64,000 nt of DNA from Petrotoga sp. 9PWA.NaAc.5.4 (GTDB taxonomy: Bacteria; Thermotogota; Thermotogae; Petrotogales; Petrotogaceae). The notes under the pieces were generated by a model. That model was given only the letters and a program-made list of their open reading frames with translations, searched no databases and was not told the origin of the DNA. The stretch spans positions 62,001-126,000 of the forward strand of contig NZ_AZRK01000042.1 in the NCBI RefSeq assembly GCF_002895485.1, in the 5' to 3' direction. Below, in pieces: positions 7,553-16,611 of this stretch (position 1 is the stretch's first letter; every line of letters starts with the position of its first letter). The translations under genes and the position numbers were made by a program.

Positions 7553-9217
7553 TCAAGATAAACCTGTAATAACTCCATCTTTGTCGATGTCCATATTAAC
7601 AGCGTTGGGAACTTTTGAAAGACCTGGCATTCTCAGTATATCTCCTGCTAAAGCTACTATGAAACCGGCTCCTGCTGATAATTCAAAATCCCGTATTGTA
7701 AATGTATAATCTTTTGGAAATCCTAATTTATTAGGATCGTCTGATATCGAATATTGTGTTTTAGCCATAATAATCGGTAATTTATCATAACCATATTTTT
7801 TTAAAAATTTAATTGATTGAAGCGCATCGCTTGTATATTCTACTTTAGACGCTCTATATATATTTTTAGCTAATTTTTCAATCTTTAATTCTAATGAGTC
7901 CTCAAAATTATATATTGTTCGTAAATCTGACCTTTTCTCACAAGCAGAAGCTACTTTTTCCGCTAAATCTAAGGCTCCTTCAGATCCTTTAGCAAATCCA
8001 TCATTAATACTTGCTTCTACATTAAAACTTTTTACAAATTCTTCAACTGTATTCAATTCTTCTTCTGTATCTGTATCGAATTTATTAATGGATACAACTA
8101 ACGGTACATTGAATTTTTTTAAATTTTCAATATGCACTTGTAAATTAGAAAGTCCTTTTCTTAAACTATCTAAATCAGGCTCAGATAATTCTTTTTTATT
8201 TTTACCTCCATGATATTTCAAAGCTCTAACTGTTGCAACTAAAACCGTAGCAGAAGGTTTTAATCCAAATGTAGGAGAGACAAAATCATAAAATTTTTCT
8301 GCTCCCAAATCAGAACCAAAACCACTTTCAGTAACTACATAATCAGCAAGTTTTAAAGAGAGTTTTGTAGCCACTATAGCGTTAGTTCCATGAGCTATAT
8401 TCGCAAAAGGACCTCCATGTACAAAAGCGGCTGTATTTTCTATTGTTTGTACAAGGTTTGGATTTATAGCATCTTTTAATAATATTGTTAATGCTCCGGC
8501 AATTCCAAGATCTTTTACTGTTATTGGACTTCCTTCTTTATTTCTTGCTACAACTATTTTAGAAAGTTTTTCTTTAAGATCTTCTAAACTTGTTGACAAA
8601 CACAAAATTGCCATAATTTCAGACGCAGCAGTTATCACAAATCCATCCTGACGAAGATACCCATTTTCTTTTCCCCCTAATCCTACAACTATTTCCCTTA
8701 ATGCTCTGTCGTTCATATCCATTGCTCTTGGCCAAGAAACTCTTGTGGAATCAATATTTAACTTATCATATTTTATATAAGCATCCAATACAGCAGAAAT
8801 AAGATTATGTGCTGAAGTAACAGCATGGATGTCTCCCGTAAAATGAAGATTTATATCTTCCATAGGTAAAACCTGTGAGTAACCGCCACCAGCTGCTCCA
8901 CCTTTTATCCCCATAACAGGACCTAAAGAAGGTTCTCTCAAAGTTACTATAGAGTTTTTTTTAATTTTGTTTAAAGCCATCGACAATGCTATACTTGTAG
9001 TTGTTTTACCTTCTCCAGCAGGTGTAGGAGTTATAGCAGTTACAAGTATCAACTTCCCATCCTTTTTGAAATCAAGCTTTCTTAAATAATTGTGTGAAAC
9101 TTTGGCAATGTATTTTCCGTACAAGTTGTAGTCTTCCTCTTTTATATCCAGTTCATTTGCAATATTCGTAATCTTTTTCAATTGAGCAGCACGAGCTATT
9201 TCAATATCAGTAAGCAT
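7553..9217 (-). CDS. fhs: Formate--tetrahydrofolate ligase
   Basis: 554 residues, full length for the family. ATP-dependent formylation of THF. The ATP loop TPTPAGEGKTTTSIAL is at about residues 63-78, followed by LREPSLGPVMGIKGGAAGGG and DINLHFTGDIHA, all diagnostic, with AAFVHGGPFANIAHG near residue 270. The ATG has AAAGGAGG 6-7 bases upstream. It precedes folD (138-bp gap), and both would feed formyl-THF to the purine pathway (PurN, PurH) encoded 20-25 kb away. A complete and a truncated interspersed repeat lie upstream. Confidence 0.97.
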   Translation of the reverse strand: MLTDIEIARAAQLKKITNIANELDIKEEDYNLYGKYIAKVSHNYLRKLDFKKDGKLILVTAITPTPAGEGKTTTSIALSMALNKIKKNSIVTLREPSLGPVMGIKGGAAGGGYSQVLPMEDINLHFTGDIHAVTSAHNLISAVLDAYIKYDKLNIDSTRVSWPRAMDMNDRALREIVVGLGGKENGYLRQDGFVITAASEIMAILCLSTSLEDLKEKLSKIVVARNKEGSPITVKDLGIAGALTILLKDAINPNLVQTIENTAAFVHGGPFANIAHGTNAIVATKLSLKLADYVVTESGFGSDLGAEKFYDFVSPTFGLKPSATVLVATVRALKYHGGKNKKELSEPDLDSLRKGLSNLQVHIENLKKFNVPLVVSINKFDTDTEEELNTVEEFVKSFNVEASINDGFAKGSEGALDLAEKVASACEKRSDLRTIYNFEDSLELKIEKLAKNIYRASKVEYTSDALQSIKFLKKYGYDKLPIIMAKTQYSISDDPNKLGFPKDYTFTIRDFELSAGAGFIVALAGDILRMPGLSKVPNAVNMDIDKDGVITGLS

Positions 9218-9243
9218 CTAAAATCCTCCTTTGTTAGTTTTTT

Positions 9244-9454
9244 TACTTACTTTAGAAATTCTAAAATCCTTATTATATATATGCTTTAGCATTGATTTTT
9301 TTACAAAATAACTTCCCGCTTATAGTCCTTACTAATTCTTAATTTCTTCACCTTTTTCAGCCCTTGCAGCCAAGAAAGGGGGAGAGGGCTGTACCCTGGA
9401 CCCATTTTAAATTCAAAAGATTATTTGAAAATCTTTATTTCTAAAGTACCTATA
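9244..9454 (-). repeat. Interspersed TIR repeat, complete copy (upstream of fhs)
   Basis: On the minus strand it runs from TAGGTACTTTAGAAAT to AATTTCTAAAGTAAGTA. Inside are a variant hairpin around GGGTACAGCCC, a pyrimidine tract, GAATTAGTAAGGAC, GGGAAGTTATTTTGTAAAA and CATATATATAATAAGG. It ends about 27 bp before the fhs start. Confidence 0.85.
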
Positions 9455-9461
9455 TAATGGA

Positions 9462-9564
9462 TTTTTCTTACTTTTTCACTAAGTGTAGCAAAGAAAGGAC
9501 TGTACCCTGGACTCATTTAAATTCAAAAGCTCCTTTTCTGAAAATTATCATTTCTAAAGTTCTT
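9462..9564 (-). repeat. Interspersed TIR repeat, truncated copy in tandem with the fhs copy
   Basis: Minus strand: TAAGAACTTTAGAAATG, the AAGCTTTTGAATTTAAA-like segment, GGGTACAG and CTACACTTAGTG-like stem parts; it lacks the GGAGG/TATAAT half. Together with the complete copy it fills the 405-bp gap between patB and fhs. Confidence 0.7.
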
Positions 9565-9621
9565 ATACTTTTTTGTGTAGTTACCTTAATTAAATCAGAG
9601 TTTTTAAATTAACTACTTAAA

Positions 9622-10788
9622 TTATTTAAAAGCTTTATAAATACTTTCACATGCTTTCTTTAGTAATTCTTTGGGACAAGCGATATTCATTCTAAAAAAA
9701 CCGTTTCCTTCTTCTCCAAAAATACTTCCCTCTTCCAAACCAACTTTAGCTTTGTTTATAAGGATATCTTTTACTGTACTTTCATCTCCATATTTTCTAA
9801 AATCCATCCACATTAGATAAGTTCCTTCTGGTTCAATAATTTTTAAATCCGGCATATTTTCTGAAAAAAACTTAAGAACAAACTTTATATTATTCATTAG
9901 ATATTCAAGTAACTCATTCAACCACTCTTCCCCATTTTCGTAAGCTGCTTTAGCACTTGTCATACCAAAAATATTTAAACTATCTGTCGAAACACTTTTT
10001 ATCATATTTTTATATTCATTTCTTAATTTATCATCGGGTATTACTACAAAAGAAGCATGTAGCCCCGGTAAGTTAAATGTTTTGCTTGGTGCATAGAAAG
10101 AAAGCACTTTTTTTTGTATATCTTGTGAAAGAGAAGAAATCGGGAGGTGTTTATTGGGAGAGTATACTAAATCAGAATGAATCTCGTCAGAAAGTATTAT
10201 TATATCTCTTTTTAAACATACTTCTGATAATCTTTCAAGTTCTTCTTTTTTCCAAACTCTTCCCACTGGATTATGGGGATTACAAAGTATTAATAATTTT
10301 GTTCTATTCATGTTTAATTTAGCGTCAAGATCTTCAAAGTCCATTTCATATCCATTTTTGTTCAATTTTAAGGGATTTTTTAGAATCATCCTTCCATTAG
10401 CTTTTATTATATTATAAAACGGATAATAGACAGGGCTTTGGATAACAACGTTGTCTCCTGGTTTTGAATAGGCCAGTATAGCAATTTTTAAAGCATCTAC
10501 AACCCCATCAGCCGGAACTATCCAACTTTTGTCAATTTCCCAACTGTGTCTTTTCTTAATCCAAATAATAAAAGGATCAAAATAATTTTCATCTACCATA
10601 GGATAACCAAATATCCCGTGATCAGCTCTTTCCTTTAATGCTTTAATTATTTGAGGTGGAGACTTAAAATCCATATCAGCAACCCACATAGGAATAACAT
10701 CATCTCTTCCATAGAGTTCTTTTAAGCCGTTCCACTTTACTGAGTCTGTATTTTTTCTATCTATTAGTTCGTCAAAGTTATAAATCAT
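9622..10788 (-). CDS. patB: PatB/MalY-type PLP enzyme (cystathionine beta-lyase / aminotransferase)
   Basis: 388 residues, full length. Fold-type I PLP protein of the MalY/PatB subgroup: VIPMWVADMDFKSPP near residue 31 is its hallmark opening. CNPHNPVGRVW (about 169) and SDEIHSDLVY (about 200) bind PLP. The Schiff-base Lys is Lys236 in SFYAPSKTFNLPGL. C-S beta-lyase activity on cystathionine or related thiols is likely; aminotransferase activity is the alternative. Monocistronic; a shortened interspersed repeat sits upstream. The start has GGAGG about 10 bases before the ATG. Confidence 0.9.
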   Translation of the reverse strand: MIYNFDELIDRKNTDSVKWNGLKELYGRDDVIPMWVADMDFKSPPQIIKALKERADHGIFGYPMVDENYFDPFIIWIKKRHSWEIDKSWIVPADGVVDALKIAILAYSKPGDNVVIQSPVYYPFYNIIKANGRMILKNPLKLNKNGYEMDFEDLDAKLNMNRTKLLILCNPHNPVGRVWKKEELERLSEVCLKRDIIILSDEIHSDLVYSPNKHLPISSLSQDIQKKVLSFYAPSKTFNLPGLHASFVVIPDDKLRNEYKNMIKSVSTDSLNIFGMTSAKAAYENGEEWLNELLEYLMNNIKFVLKFFSENMPDLKIIEPEGTYLMWMDFRKYGDESTVKDILINKAKVGLEEGSIFGEEGNGFFRMNIACPKELLKKACESIYKAFK

Positions 10789-10821
10789 AGAGTTATGTCT
10801 CCTCCTATAATATTTTTGATT

Positions 10822-10946
10822 TACTCACTTTAGAAATTATGAAACTCATATTTTATAAATGTTTTGACGTTTAGTTTTTTAAAAAATATCTCCATTATTC
10901 TAATTTTAACCAATTGGCTATTTTCTTTAATTTTCATTTCTAAGCT
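10822..10946 (-). repeat. Interspersed TIR repeat, internally shortened copy (upstream of patB)
   Basis: Minus strand: 3' end ATTTCTAAAGTGAGTAA next to the gene, GGAGATATTTTTTAAAA inside, left end AGCTTAGAAATG; the GGGCGGAGCCC hairpin is missing. The remaining 10947-11159 holds nothing I can assign. Confidence 0.65.
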
Positions 10947-11159
10947 GAAAGATACACAAGACCATGTTTTTGAGTTAAAATTTACCTAATGTTATAACTT
11001 TTATTAAAATTATATCATAAAAATTTAAATTATTCTTGGATATTTACAAAATAAGAAAATAAAAAGTATGCATATCCTATGGCAAATTTAAAAATAACTT
11101 CACTATCTCCATTTGCTTAAACCAAAAAAACGATACTTACTCTTTTTATATAAAAAGAA

Positions 11160-11350
11160 TCAAACTGTTCTATTTTGAAACATATTTTTAGTTTTATTAG
11201 CAATTTTGACAAGGGTTAGGATTACTGAAACTTCTACTAATACATCCGCTACAGTAACAATTGTTGCTACCGATTGCAATCTAAAAAGTGGAATAGCAAC
11301 GGCAACTCAAAAAAGTTATTTGCTTCGAGCATGGCTACAGGTGATGCGAT
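11160..11350 (-). pseudogene. Remnant of an ACR3-type arsenite efflux pump (C-terminal scrap)
   Basis: On the minus strand one frame reads PVAMLEANNFFELPLL and, after a one-base shift, the next reads VAVAIPLFRLQS, VATIVTVADVLVEVSVILTL, VKIANKT and runs to a TGA at 11162-11160. This matches the last transmembrane region of ACR3 arsenite exporters (GASNFFELAVAVAI ... VGVLVEVPVMLTLVKIAN) as I recall it. At least one frameshift is present and everything upstream (about 290 residues) is gone. It directly follows the broken arsR, so this is a decayed ars operon. The short open frame on the other strand (11206-11400) is only its antisense shadow. Confidence 0.68.
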
Positions 11351-11413
11351 GTTTTATGCTATCTTCCACACTACTTGATAAATCTATCTTGAACACATAG
11401 AATAAATCATTAA

Positions 11414-11810
11414 CTATATTAATATCGCCACCTGAGTTAGGATTTTTAAAACATGCTTTTTATCGTCTTTAATCCGGTAACAATTCATATTATGTTCTTT
11501 ATATTTTTTGTATCTCTCAATATCGTCTATAAATAAACTATTTTCTCGAAATTTTTCCTTTAAATACCTATAAAGTAATTCGTCCTCTTTTTTAAATTTA
11601 GCGTTTATCTCATAATATACCCATTGAGCATCTTTCAAAGAAGAAATAATTCCAATGGTTTTAAGCTTACTTAAATGCCTTAGAAACATTGGATTGAGTC
11701 ATTTCAAGCAATACTTCCAATTCACAAACACAAAGTTCTTGTTGCTGCATCAATAAATTTAAAATTCTTAGTCTATTTTCATCTCCAAGAGACTTAAAAA
11801 GTTCTTCCAT
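11414..11810 (-). pseudogene. arsR: ArsR-family arsenic-responsive repressor, frameshifted
   Basis: The N-terminal half starts MEELFKSLGDENRLRILNLL (ATG at 11808-11810; GGGGGG 12 bases upstream) and carries the As(III)-binding ELCVCELEVLL motif and the recognition helix start MTQSNVS. It then needs a one-base shift at 11680-11682, where an extra A turns AGG into AAG, to continue as RHLSKLKTIGIISSLKDAQW to the stop near 11414. Fused, the protein would be about 130 residues, with a somewhat long C-terminal tail. With the neighbouring efflux gene destroyed, inactivation is more likely than programmed frameshifting. A sequencing error is the remaining alternative. Confidence 0.75.
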
Positions 11811-11856
11811 TAATTGAACATTCCCCCCGTTTATATTATTATATTCATCTATGCTC

Positions 11857-11888
11857 ATATAATATAATAATATAATAATATAATAATT
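11857..11888. repeat. Octamer tandem repeat in the arsR/HMCES intergenic region
   Basis: Three TATAATAA units in a row preceded by partial units, all A/T. On the plus strand this stacks several TATAAT hexamers. It lies between the divergent arsR and HMCES-type genes, where arsR promoter and operator would be expected. Confidence 0.7.
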
Positions 11889-11960
11889 TCTCTTATTCTC
11901 CAAATTTCGTATGATATAATTTGAATAACTCTAAAAAATAGCATAAGGATTGTGAATTTT

Positions 11961-12629
11961 GTGTGTGGAAGGTTTGTTACTTATTCACCATTCAAAGAAA
12001 TAATTCAAACTTTTGGCATAGATCTTGTTTTGATTAATGATTATATACCAAATTATAACGTTGCACCTTCTAACGAAGTATTAGTTGTGTTTGAAAAAGA
12101 AGGAAAAACTGCTTTAAATAAGTTTAGTTGGGGCCTTGTTCCTTCTTGGGCAAAAGATGTGAGTATTGGTTATAAGATGATAAATTCCAGAGTTGAAACA
12201 TTAACTGAAAAAAGGACCTTTAAAAATTTAATTAATTCAAACAGATGTGGAATAGTAGCAAATGGCTTTTATGAATGGAAAAGAGAAGGAAATAGTAAAA
12301 CTCCATACTTTGTAAAATTAAAAGGAGATAGATTATTTTGTTTTGCTGGATTATACGATATTTGGAAAATTGACGAGGAAAGTAATTTGTTTACATGCAC
12401 TATAATTACTGTGGCCTCTAATGAAAAAGTATCTCGCATTCATGATAGAATGCCTGTTATGCTCGAAAAAGATGAAGTGAAAAAATGGATTGATAGTAAA
12501 AATACTTTTAACAATGTAAAAGAAATGTTGAAAGCCAAAGATGATGATAAGATCGAGTTATACCAAGTTAGTAGCAGAGTTAACTCACCAAGAAACAATT
12601 CAAAGAACAACTTAATTCCAGTAAATTAG
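11961..12629 (+). CDS. yedK: HMCES/YedK (SRAP) abasic-site DNA-protein crosslink protein
   Basis: About 222 residues. SRAP proteins react through Cys2 with abasic sites in single-stranded DNA. I place the start at GTG 11961 because it yields M-C-G-R-F with the catalytic Cys at position 2; a GTG nine bases earlier would bury it. Other family residues: NVAPSNEVLVV, WGLVPSWAKD, MINSRVETL with Asn and Arg, GFYEWKR with Glu, and SRIHDRMPVML with the catalytic His. A TATAAT at 11915-11920 is a likely -10. It stops 12 bp before the aminotransferase, so the two are probably co-transcribed, although no functional link is obvious. Confidence 0.9.
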   Translation: MCGRFVTYSPFKEIIQTFGIDLVLINDYIPNYNVAPSNEVLVVFEKEGKTALNKFSWGLVPSWAKDVSIGYKMINSRVETLTEKRTFKNLINSNRCGIVANGFYEWKREGNSKTPYFVKLKGDRLFCFAGLYDIWKIDEESNLFTCTIITVASNEKVSRIHDRMPVMLEKDEVKKWIDSKNTFNNVKEMLKAKDDDKIELYQVSSRVNSPRNNSKNNLIPVN

Positions 12630-12641
12630 GGAGGGATAGTA

Positions 12642-13781
12642 TTGAAGGTTCCAATGATAATGACTCCAGGTCCAACTTATGTAAGTGAAGAGGTGAGAGA
12701 CGCCCTATCTCAAAAGATAACAAATCCAGATTTGGACCTTAACTTCTATGAATATTACAAAGAAACATGCGAAAAAGTACAACAACTATTAAAAACGAAA
12801 AACAATGTTTTAATACTTTCTGGAGAAGGGATATTAGGATTAGAAGCATCCTGTGCTTCTTTAGTAGAACCTGGAGATAAAGTACTTTGTATAGAAAACG
12901 GTATTTTTGGAAAAGGGTTTGGTGATTTTTTAAAGATATATGGTGGAGTAGTAGATTACTTTACTTCCGACTACAGAAAAGCTATAGATTTAAAAACTTT
13001 GGAGAATTTCTTAGAAGAAAATCACGATTATAAATTAGCAACTTTCGTACATTGTGAAACTCCTTCAGGAATTACTAATCCAATCGAACAAATAAACTCC
13101 TTATTAAAAAAATACGGTATTCTTTCGATAGTAGATGCTGTCTCCTCTATAGGTGGAGAAGAAATCGAAACAGATAAATGGGGTATAGATATTCTATTGG
13201 GAGGTTCACAAAAATGTGTATCAGCTCCTCCTGGTATTACTTTTTTAAGTATTAGTGAAAAGGCTTGGAATATAATTTTAAATAGAAAAACTCCAATTAC
13301 GGGATTTTATGTGAACCTTGCTAATTGGAAGAGTTGGTACGAAGATAAATGGTTCCCATATACGCCTTCCATAAGCGATATATATGGTTTTGGTGTTGCG
13401 GTTGAAAGATTACTTGAAGATAATGGTCGTGTAGAACGACATAAAAAGATAGCTAATGCAGTAAGAAAGAGTTTAATATCTGGTGGACTTGAATTGTATC
13501 CCCAAGATAATTTCTCTAATACCGTAACTACTGTAGTTGTTCCTATGGGAACTTCATTTAACGATATTTATAACAAGATGCTCAGCGAACATAACATAAT
13601 GATCGGTGGAGCGTTTGATTTTTTAAAAAATCAAGTGTTTAGAATAGGTCACATGGGGGAAAATTGTTATGAAGATAAGCTTTACCTAACTTTAAAAGCA
13701 TTAGACAAAGTTCTTAGAGATCTTGGCTTTGAATTAAAGGTAAAGTTGCATAAGTATTTTATTGAAAATTTGGATTCTTAA
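12642..13781 (+). CDS. Class V aminotransferase (alanine/serine--glyoxylate or PucG-like)
   Basis: 379 residues. Begins with TTG after GGGAGGG (spacing 8). The opening MIMTPGPTYVSEEVRDALS is the family signature (TPGPT.V). The PLP-binding Asp lies in LSIVDAVSSIGGEEI near residue 165 and the Schiff-base Lys in LLGGSQKCVSAPPG near residue 195. The substrate could be alanine/serine with glyoxylate, as in purine-catabolic PucG, or 2-aminoethylphosphonate-like amines; sequence alone does not decide. No terminator was seen directly after it. Confidence 0.85.
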   Translation: MKVPMIMTPGPTYVSEEVRDALSQKITNPDLDLNFYEYYKETCEKVQQLLKTKNNVLILSGEGILGLEASCASLVEPGDKVLCIENGIFGKGFGDFLKIYGGVVDYFTSDYRKAIDLKTLENFLEENHDYKLATFVHCETPSGITNPIEQINSLLKKYGILSIVDAVSSIGGEEIETDKWGIDILLGGSQKCVSAPPGITFLSISEKAWNIILNRKTPITGFYVNLANWKSWYEDKWFPYTPSISDIYGFGVAVERLLEDNGRVERHKKIANAVRKSLISGGLELYPQDNFSNTVTTVVVPMGTSFNDIYNKMLSEHNIMIGGAFDFLKNQVFRIGHMGENCYEDKLYLTLKALDKVLRDLGFELKVKLHKYFIENLDS

Positions 13782-14518
13782 TTTTAATTATGGTATTTGA
13801 AAATAAATATTGATTATGTATTGTATATATAATTATATATTGTGTAATATGATTTTTATAAGTATAAAATATTTACACATATAAAAAATATTATACCTAA
13901 TATTTAATTTATACAATTATATAGTTAATATATAATTTAAATAAACAAGTTACACTATATAATATTGAACTTCTTAATTGGTTCTTTGAAAAATTTAGGA
14001 ATTTTAAGATTGAAAAATTATTAAAAAAGATAAAAAAAATTTCTAAAAAATTATTATGAAAAAATCATAAGATTTTTATAAATACGTATCGAAAAAGATA
14101 AAAAATAAAGGAAATATTGTCGGAAAACCTAAGTTTTCCGACATACATAATTTGATACACTCCAAAACCTCTTTTTTAGTAAGTTTAAGTTGAGCTCTTT
14201 TTTATAGCCTCATATACGTAGTTTAAATGGTGTGCTTATAGAAAAATACTTCTCCTTTCTATTAAATAGAAAATAAAAGCTCCTATGAAGAGGTTATATT
14301 TACCTAAATATACATTATAAAATTTATATATAATTCTATATATTTTTATGCATTTTTCATTCTAATTATTTTATAAATAATATTGATGCATTTTTATAAA
14401 TTTTTTCTACGTTAAATATTATATATATAATGTACAATAATCTTTTGTTGTATAAAAAAATTAGAAATAATTATTTTTCAATATTGTTTATTTTAACGTT
14501 GGGGAGGTAGACAATCAT
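13782..14518. other. Gene-free, extremely AT-rich stretch with one strong hairpin
   Basis: 737 bp with no credible reading frame. The first 300 bases are almost pure A/T (many TATATAATT-type words). At 14118-14143 the perfect inverted repeat TGTCGGAAAAC ... GTTTTCCGACA stands out as the only GC-containing structure; it has no T run after it. No TIR repeat copy is visible. I looked for DnaA boxes and transposase remnants and found nothing secure. Confidence 0.5.
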
Positions 14519-15109
14519 ATGAAAAAATCGCATAGCACGCGAAAAAATACTTTACATAAATACACTAAACTTATAGATATTTCTAAAGGAGAATTACTTA
14601 ATAAAGGTATTTCCCAGTTCAACTACGAAAGAGTCATTTTATTTTCAGGTTTAAGTAAAACTACTGTATATAAAAAATTTGGGAAAAAAGAAGATTTTAT
14701 TATTTTTTTGATAAAGTCTATTTTAGATGACTTTTATGTTTCATTTAAAGAGTATGTTCATAAATTTACATCTTTCAAAGAAGTTATTGACTTTGTTTCA
14801 CATTTGAATTTTGACATAGAAACAATTTTAAAAGATTATCCTATAGATGATTTTTTTCAACATTCCGAAATAACTTCATATGTAAATAATTATTATTATC
14901 TTACTTTTGGAAATGTTATAATAGACAAAATAAAAGAATTTCAAAAAAAAGGAGAAGTTAGGAATGACATAGAGGCAAAGTATATATTAGAATTTCTTAC
15001 TTCAGTTACAAAAGGAATGGGAATGATGCTTAAAGATCATGATTCTAAAGATGTATTAAAAAATTATACAAAATTAATTGAGTCAGCATTATCAGTAAAA
15101 TATGAGTGA
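14519..15109 (+). CDS. TetR/AcrR-family transcriptional regulator
   Basis: 196 residues, typical for TetR. The N-terminal helix-turn-helix covers about residues 16-60: LIDISKGELLNKGISQFNYE then LSKTTVYKKFGKKEDFIIFL, the recognition helix and the characteristic KxxLI continuation. The C-terminal ligand/dimer domain is all-helical and unassigned. GGGGAGGT lies 10 bases before the ATG. It precedes the dacB-like gene by about 30 bp on the same strand and may be co-transcribed with it. Ligand and targets unknown. Confidence 0.85.
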   Translation: MKKSHSTRKNTLHKYTKLIDISKGELLNKGISQFNYERVILFSGLSKTTVYKKFGKKEDFIIFLIKSILDDFYVSFKEYVHKFTSFKEVIDFVSHLNFDIETILKDYPIDDFFQHSEITSYVNNYYYLTFGNVIIDKIKEFQKKGEVRNDIEAKYILEFLTSVTKGMGMMLKDHDSKDVLKNYTKLIESALSVKYE

Positions 15110-15140
15110 AATTAAAAAACTAAAAAGGGAGTGAATCTAT

Positions 15141-16484
15141 ATTATCAAAAGTATAAAAAAATTTTTTCCTATTATTGTTATTTTACTTTTTATTTGTATA
15201 ACTTCTTATACTGCCCCTGTGTCAAGTCGAGTTCCTATTATAAGAGAAGAAGATCTCAGTGAGAAAATCGAAGTTTTACAACCTTCTAAAACTTCTCAAC
15301 CTACAGAAATTCAAGAACCACCAATTACTACACCCCCTTCTATTTTCTCCCCGGTTATTCAAATCTCTGAAAAAAACAAAAATGATGTTATTACCATGCT
15401 TGACTCTTTCAATGGATTTGTTGGATTTGAATTAAGAGATTTGAATTCAAATCAAATACTAATTGAATACAACTCTCAAAAATTATTCGTGCCAGCTTCT
15501 TTATCAAAACTATTTACTGCCTTAGTTGCTTTAGAAAGTTTAGGAAATAATTATAGGTTTGAAACACATGTGTATATAACTGGAGATATAACTCCCAATT
15601 TTATGGGCAATATTTATATAAAAGGATTTGGGGACCCTGTTTTAACCTCTGTTCAATACAAAGAAATTTTAAAAAAAATAACTATTGAAAAGGGGATAAA
15701 TAAAATATATGGAGATATTATTTTTGATTATTCATTTTTAAAAGAGGAAGGTTTCGGAAGAGGCTGGATGTGGGATGATCCTCAGCCTCAAATAGCATCC
15801 TTAAATATTTGGCAAACAAATTATGAATCTTTCAAATATAAAACAGATCTTGAAATAAAAGACTATATTACATATTTGACTACTATATATCTACAAGAAT
15901 TAGGAATAACGTTCTATGGAGAAATCAAATATGAAAAAGTACCGGTCAATTCTAATCTGATATATACTCATTATTCACCACCCCTTATTGATATTACCAA
16001 ACAAATGTTAGAAACAAGCGATAACCAAATAGCCGAACAGCTCTTTAGAAATTTAGGATCTATTTATGGAGAAGGCACAATTGATTCTTCGGAGAATCAT
16101 TATAAGAATGTTATAGAAAAAACTTTAGGATATCAGTCAGATAAATATATCATAAAAGATGGTTGTGGATTGTCTATGTACAATCTAACTTCTCCTAAAA
16201 TGGTAAATGATACAATTTTTTATCTGTATAAAAAATATGATGATAAGTTTTTAGATCTTTTAGCTTCTCCATACGAAGAAAGCACTATAAAAAATCGATT
16301 TAGTTTTGAAATATGGGCAAAAACGGGAACTCTATACTACGATTCAGCAATTTCTGGCATTCTAAAAACAAAGAAAGGCAATTCTTATTTATTTACTTTA
16401 ATGGAAAATAATTTTGCTTTTAATAATAGAAGGGCAAAAGAATTTGAAAATTCTATAATCCAATACATATATGAAAATCTATGA
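15141..16484 (+). CDS. dacB: D-alanyl-D-alanine carboxypeptidase/endopeptidase, PBP4 (DacB, peptidase S13) type; possible ATT start
   Basis: Cell-wall enzyme with all three penicillin-binding motifs: SLSK (Ser120 in PASLSKLFTALVAL), SDN in ETSDNQIAEQLF, and KTG near residue 394 (WAKTGTLYYD). The first ordinary start is GTG 15219, but that removes the export signal. The same frame is open upstream and reads IIKSIKKFFPIIVILLFICI followed by TSYTA, a good signal sequence, and AAGGGAGTG sits 8 bases before an ATT at 15141. I therefore propose an ATT (or ATC, 15144) start, giving 447 residues; with GTG it would be 421. A Pro/Thr/Gln-rich linker (about residues 30-65) follows the signal. Confidence 0.85.
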   Translation: MIKSIKKFFPIIVILLFICITSYTAPVSSRVPIIREEDLSEKIEVLQPSKTSQPTEIQEPPITTPPSIFSPVIQISEKNKNDVITMLDSFNGFVGFELRDLNSNQILIEYNSQKLFVPASLSKLFTALVALESLGNNYRFETHVYITGDITPNFMGNIYIKGFGDPVLTSVQYKEILKKITIEKGINKIYGDIIFDYSFLKEEGFGRGWMWDDPQPQIASLNIWQTNYESFKYKTDLEIKDYITYLTTIYLQELGITFYGEIKYEKVPVNSNLIYTHYSPPLIDITKQMLETSDNQIAEQLFRNLGSIYGEGTIDSSENHYKNVIEKTLGYQSDKYIIKDGCGLSMYNLTSPKMVNDTIFYLYKKYDDKFLDLLASPYEESTIKNRFSFEIWAKTGTLYYDSAISGILKTKKGNSYLFTLMENNFAFNNRRAKEFENSIIQYIYENL

Positions 16485-16513
16485 TCTGTTAAAAAATCAA
16501 TGAATTAAAGATA

Positions 16514-16602
16514 AAGACTTCAGAAATGAGATTTTTTGAGAATAAGTTAAAATAGAATCCTGCCATTTATAGAATTTGAGGTTCATAATTTTGAAAGTAG
16601 TA
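16514..16602 (+). repeat. Interspersed TIR repeat, degenerate partial copy
   Basis: GACTTCAGAAATGAGATTTTTTGAGAATAAG matches the 5' end and ATAATTTTGAAAGTAG-like bases the 3' end; the centre is replaced. It lies in tandem before the complete copy upstream of the tricorn gene. Confidence 0.45.
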
Positions 16603-16611
16603 TCTCAATAA

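Noticed and set aside
9218-9621. ZTP (pfl) riboswitch before fhs
   Set aside because: These switches often precede fhs, folD or purH, so I looked for the CCGCC-type core and its pseudoknot. The gap is filled by two interspersed repeats; the GC-rich part is their GGGCxxxGCCC hairpin.
11206-11400. 64-codon open frame on the plus strand
   Set aside because: Composition is odd and it is exactly antisense to the recognisable ACR3 tail on the minus strand; no ribosome site.
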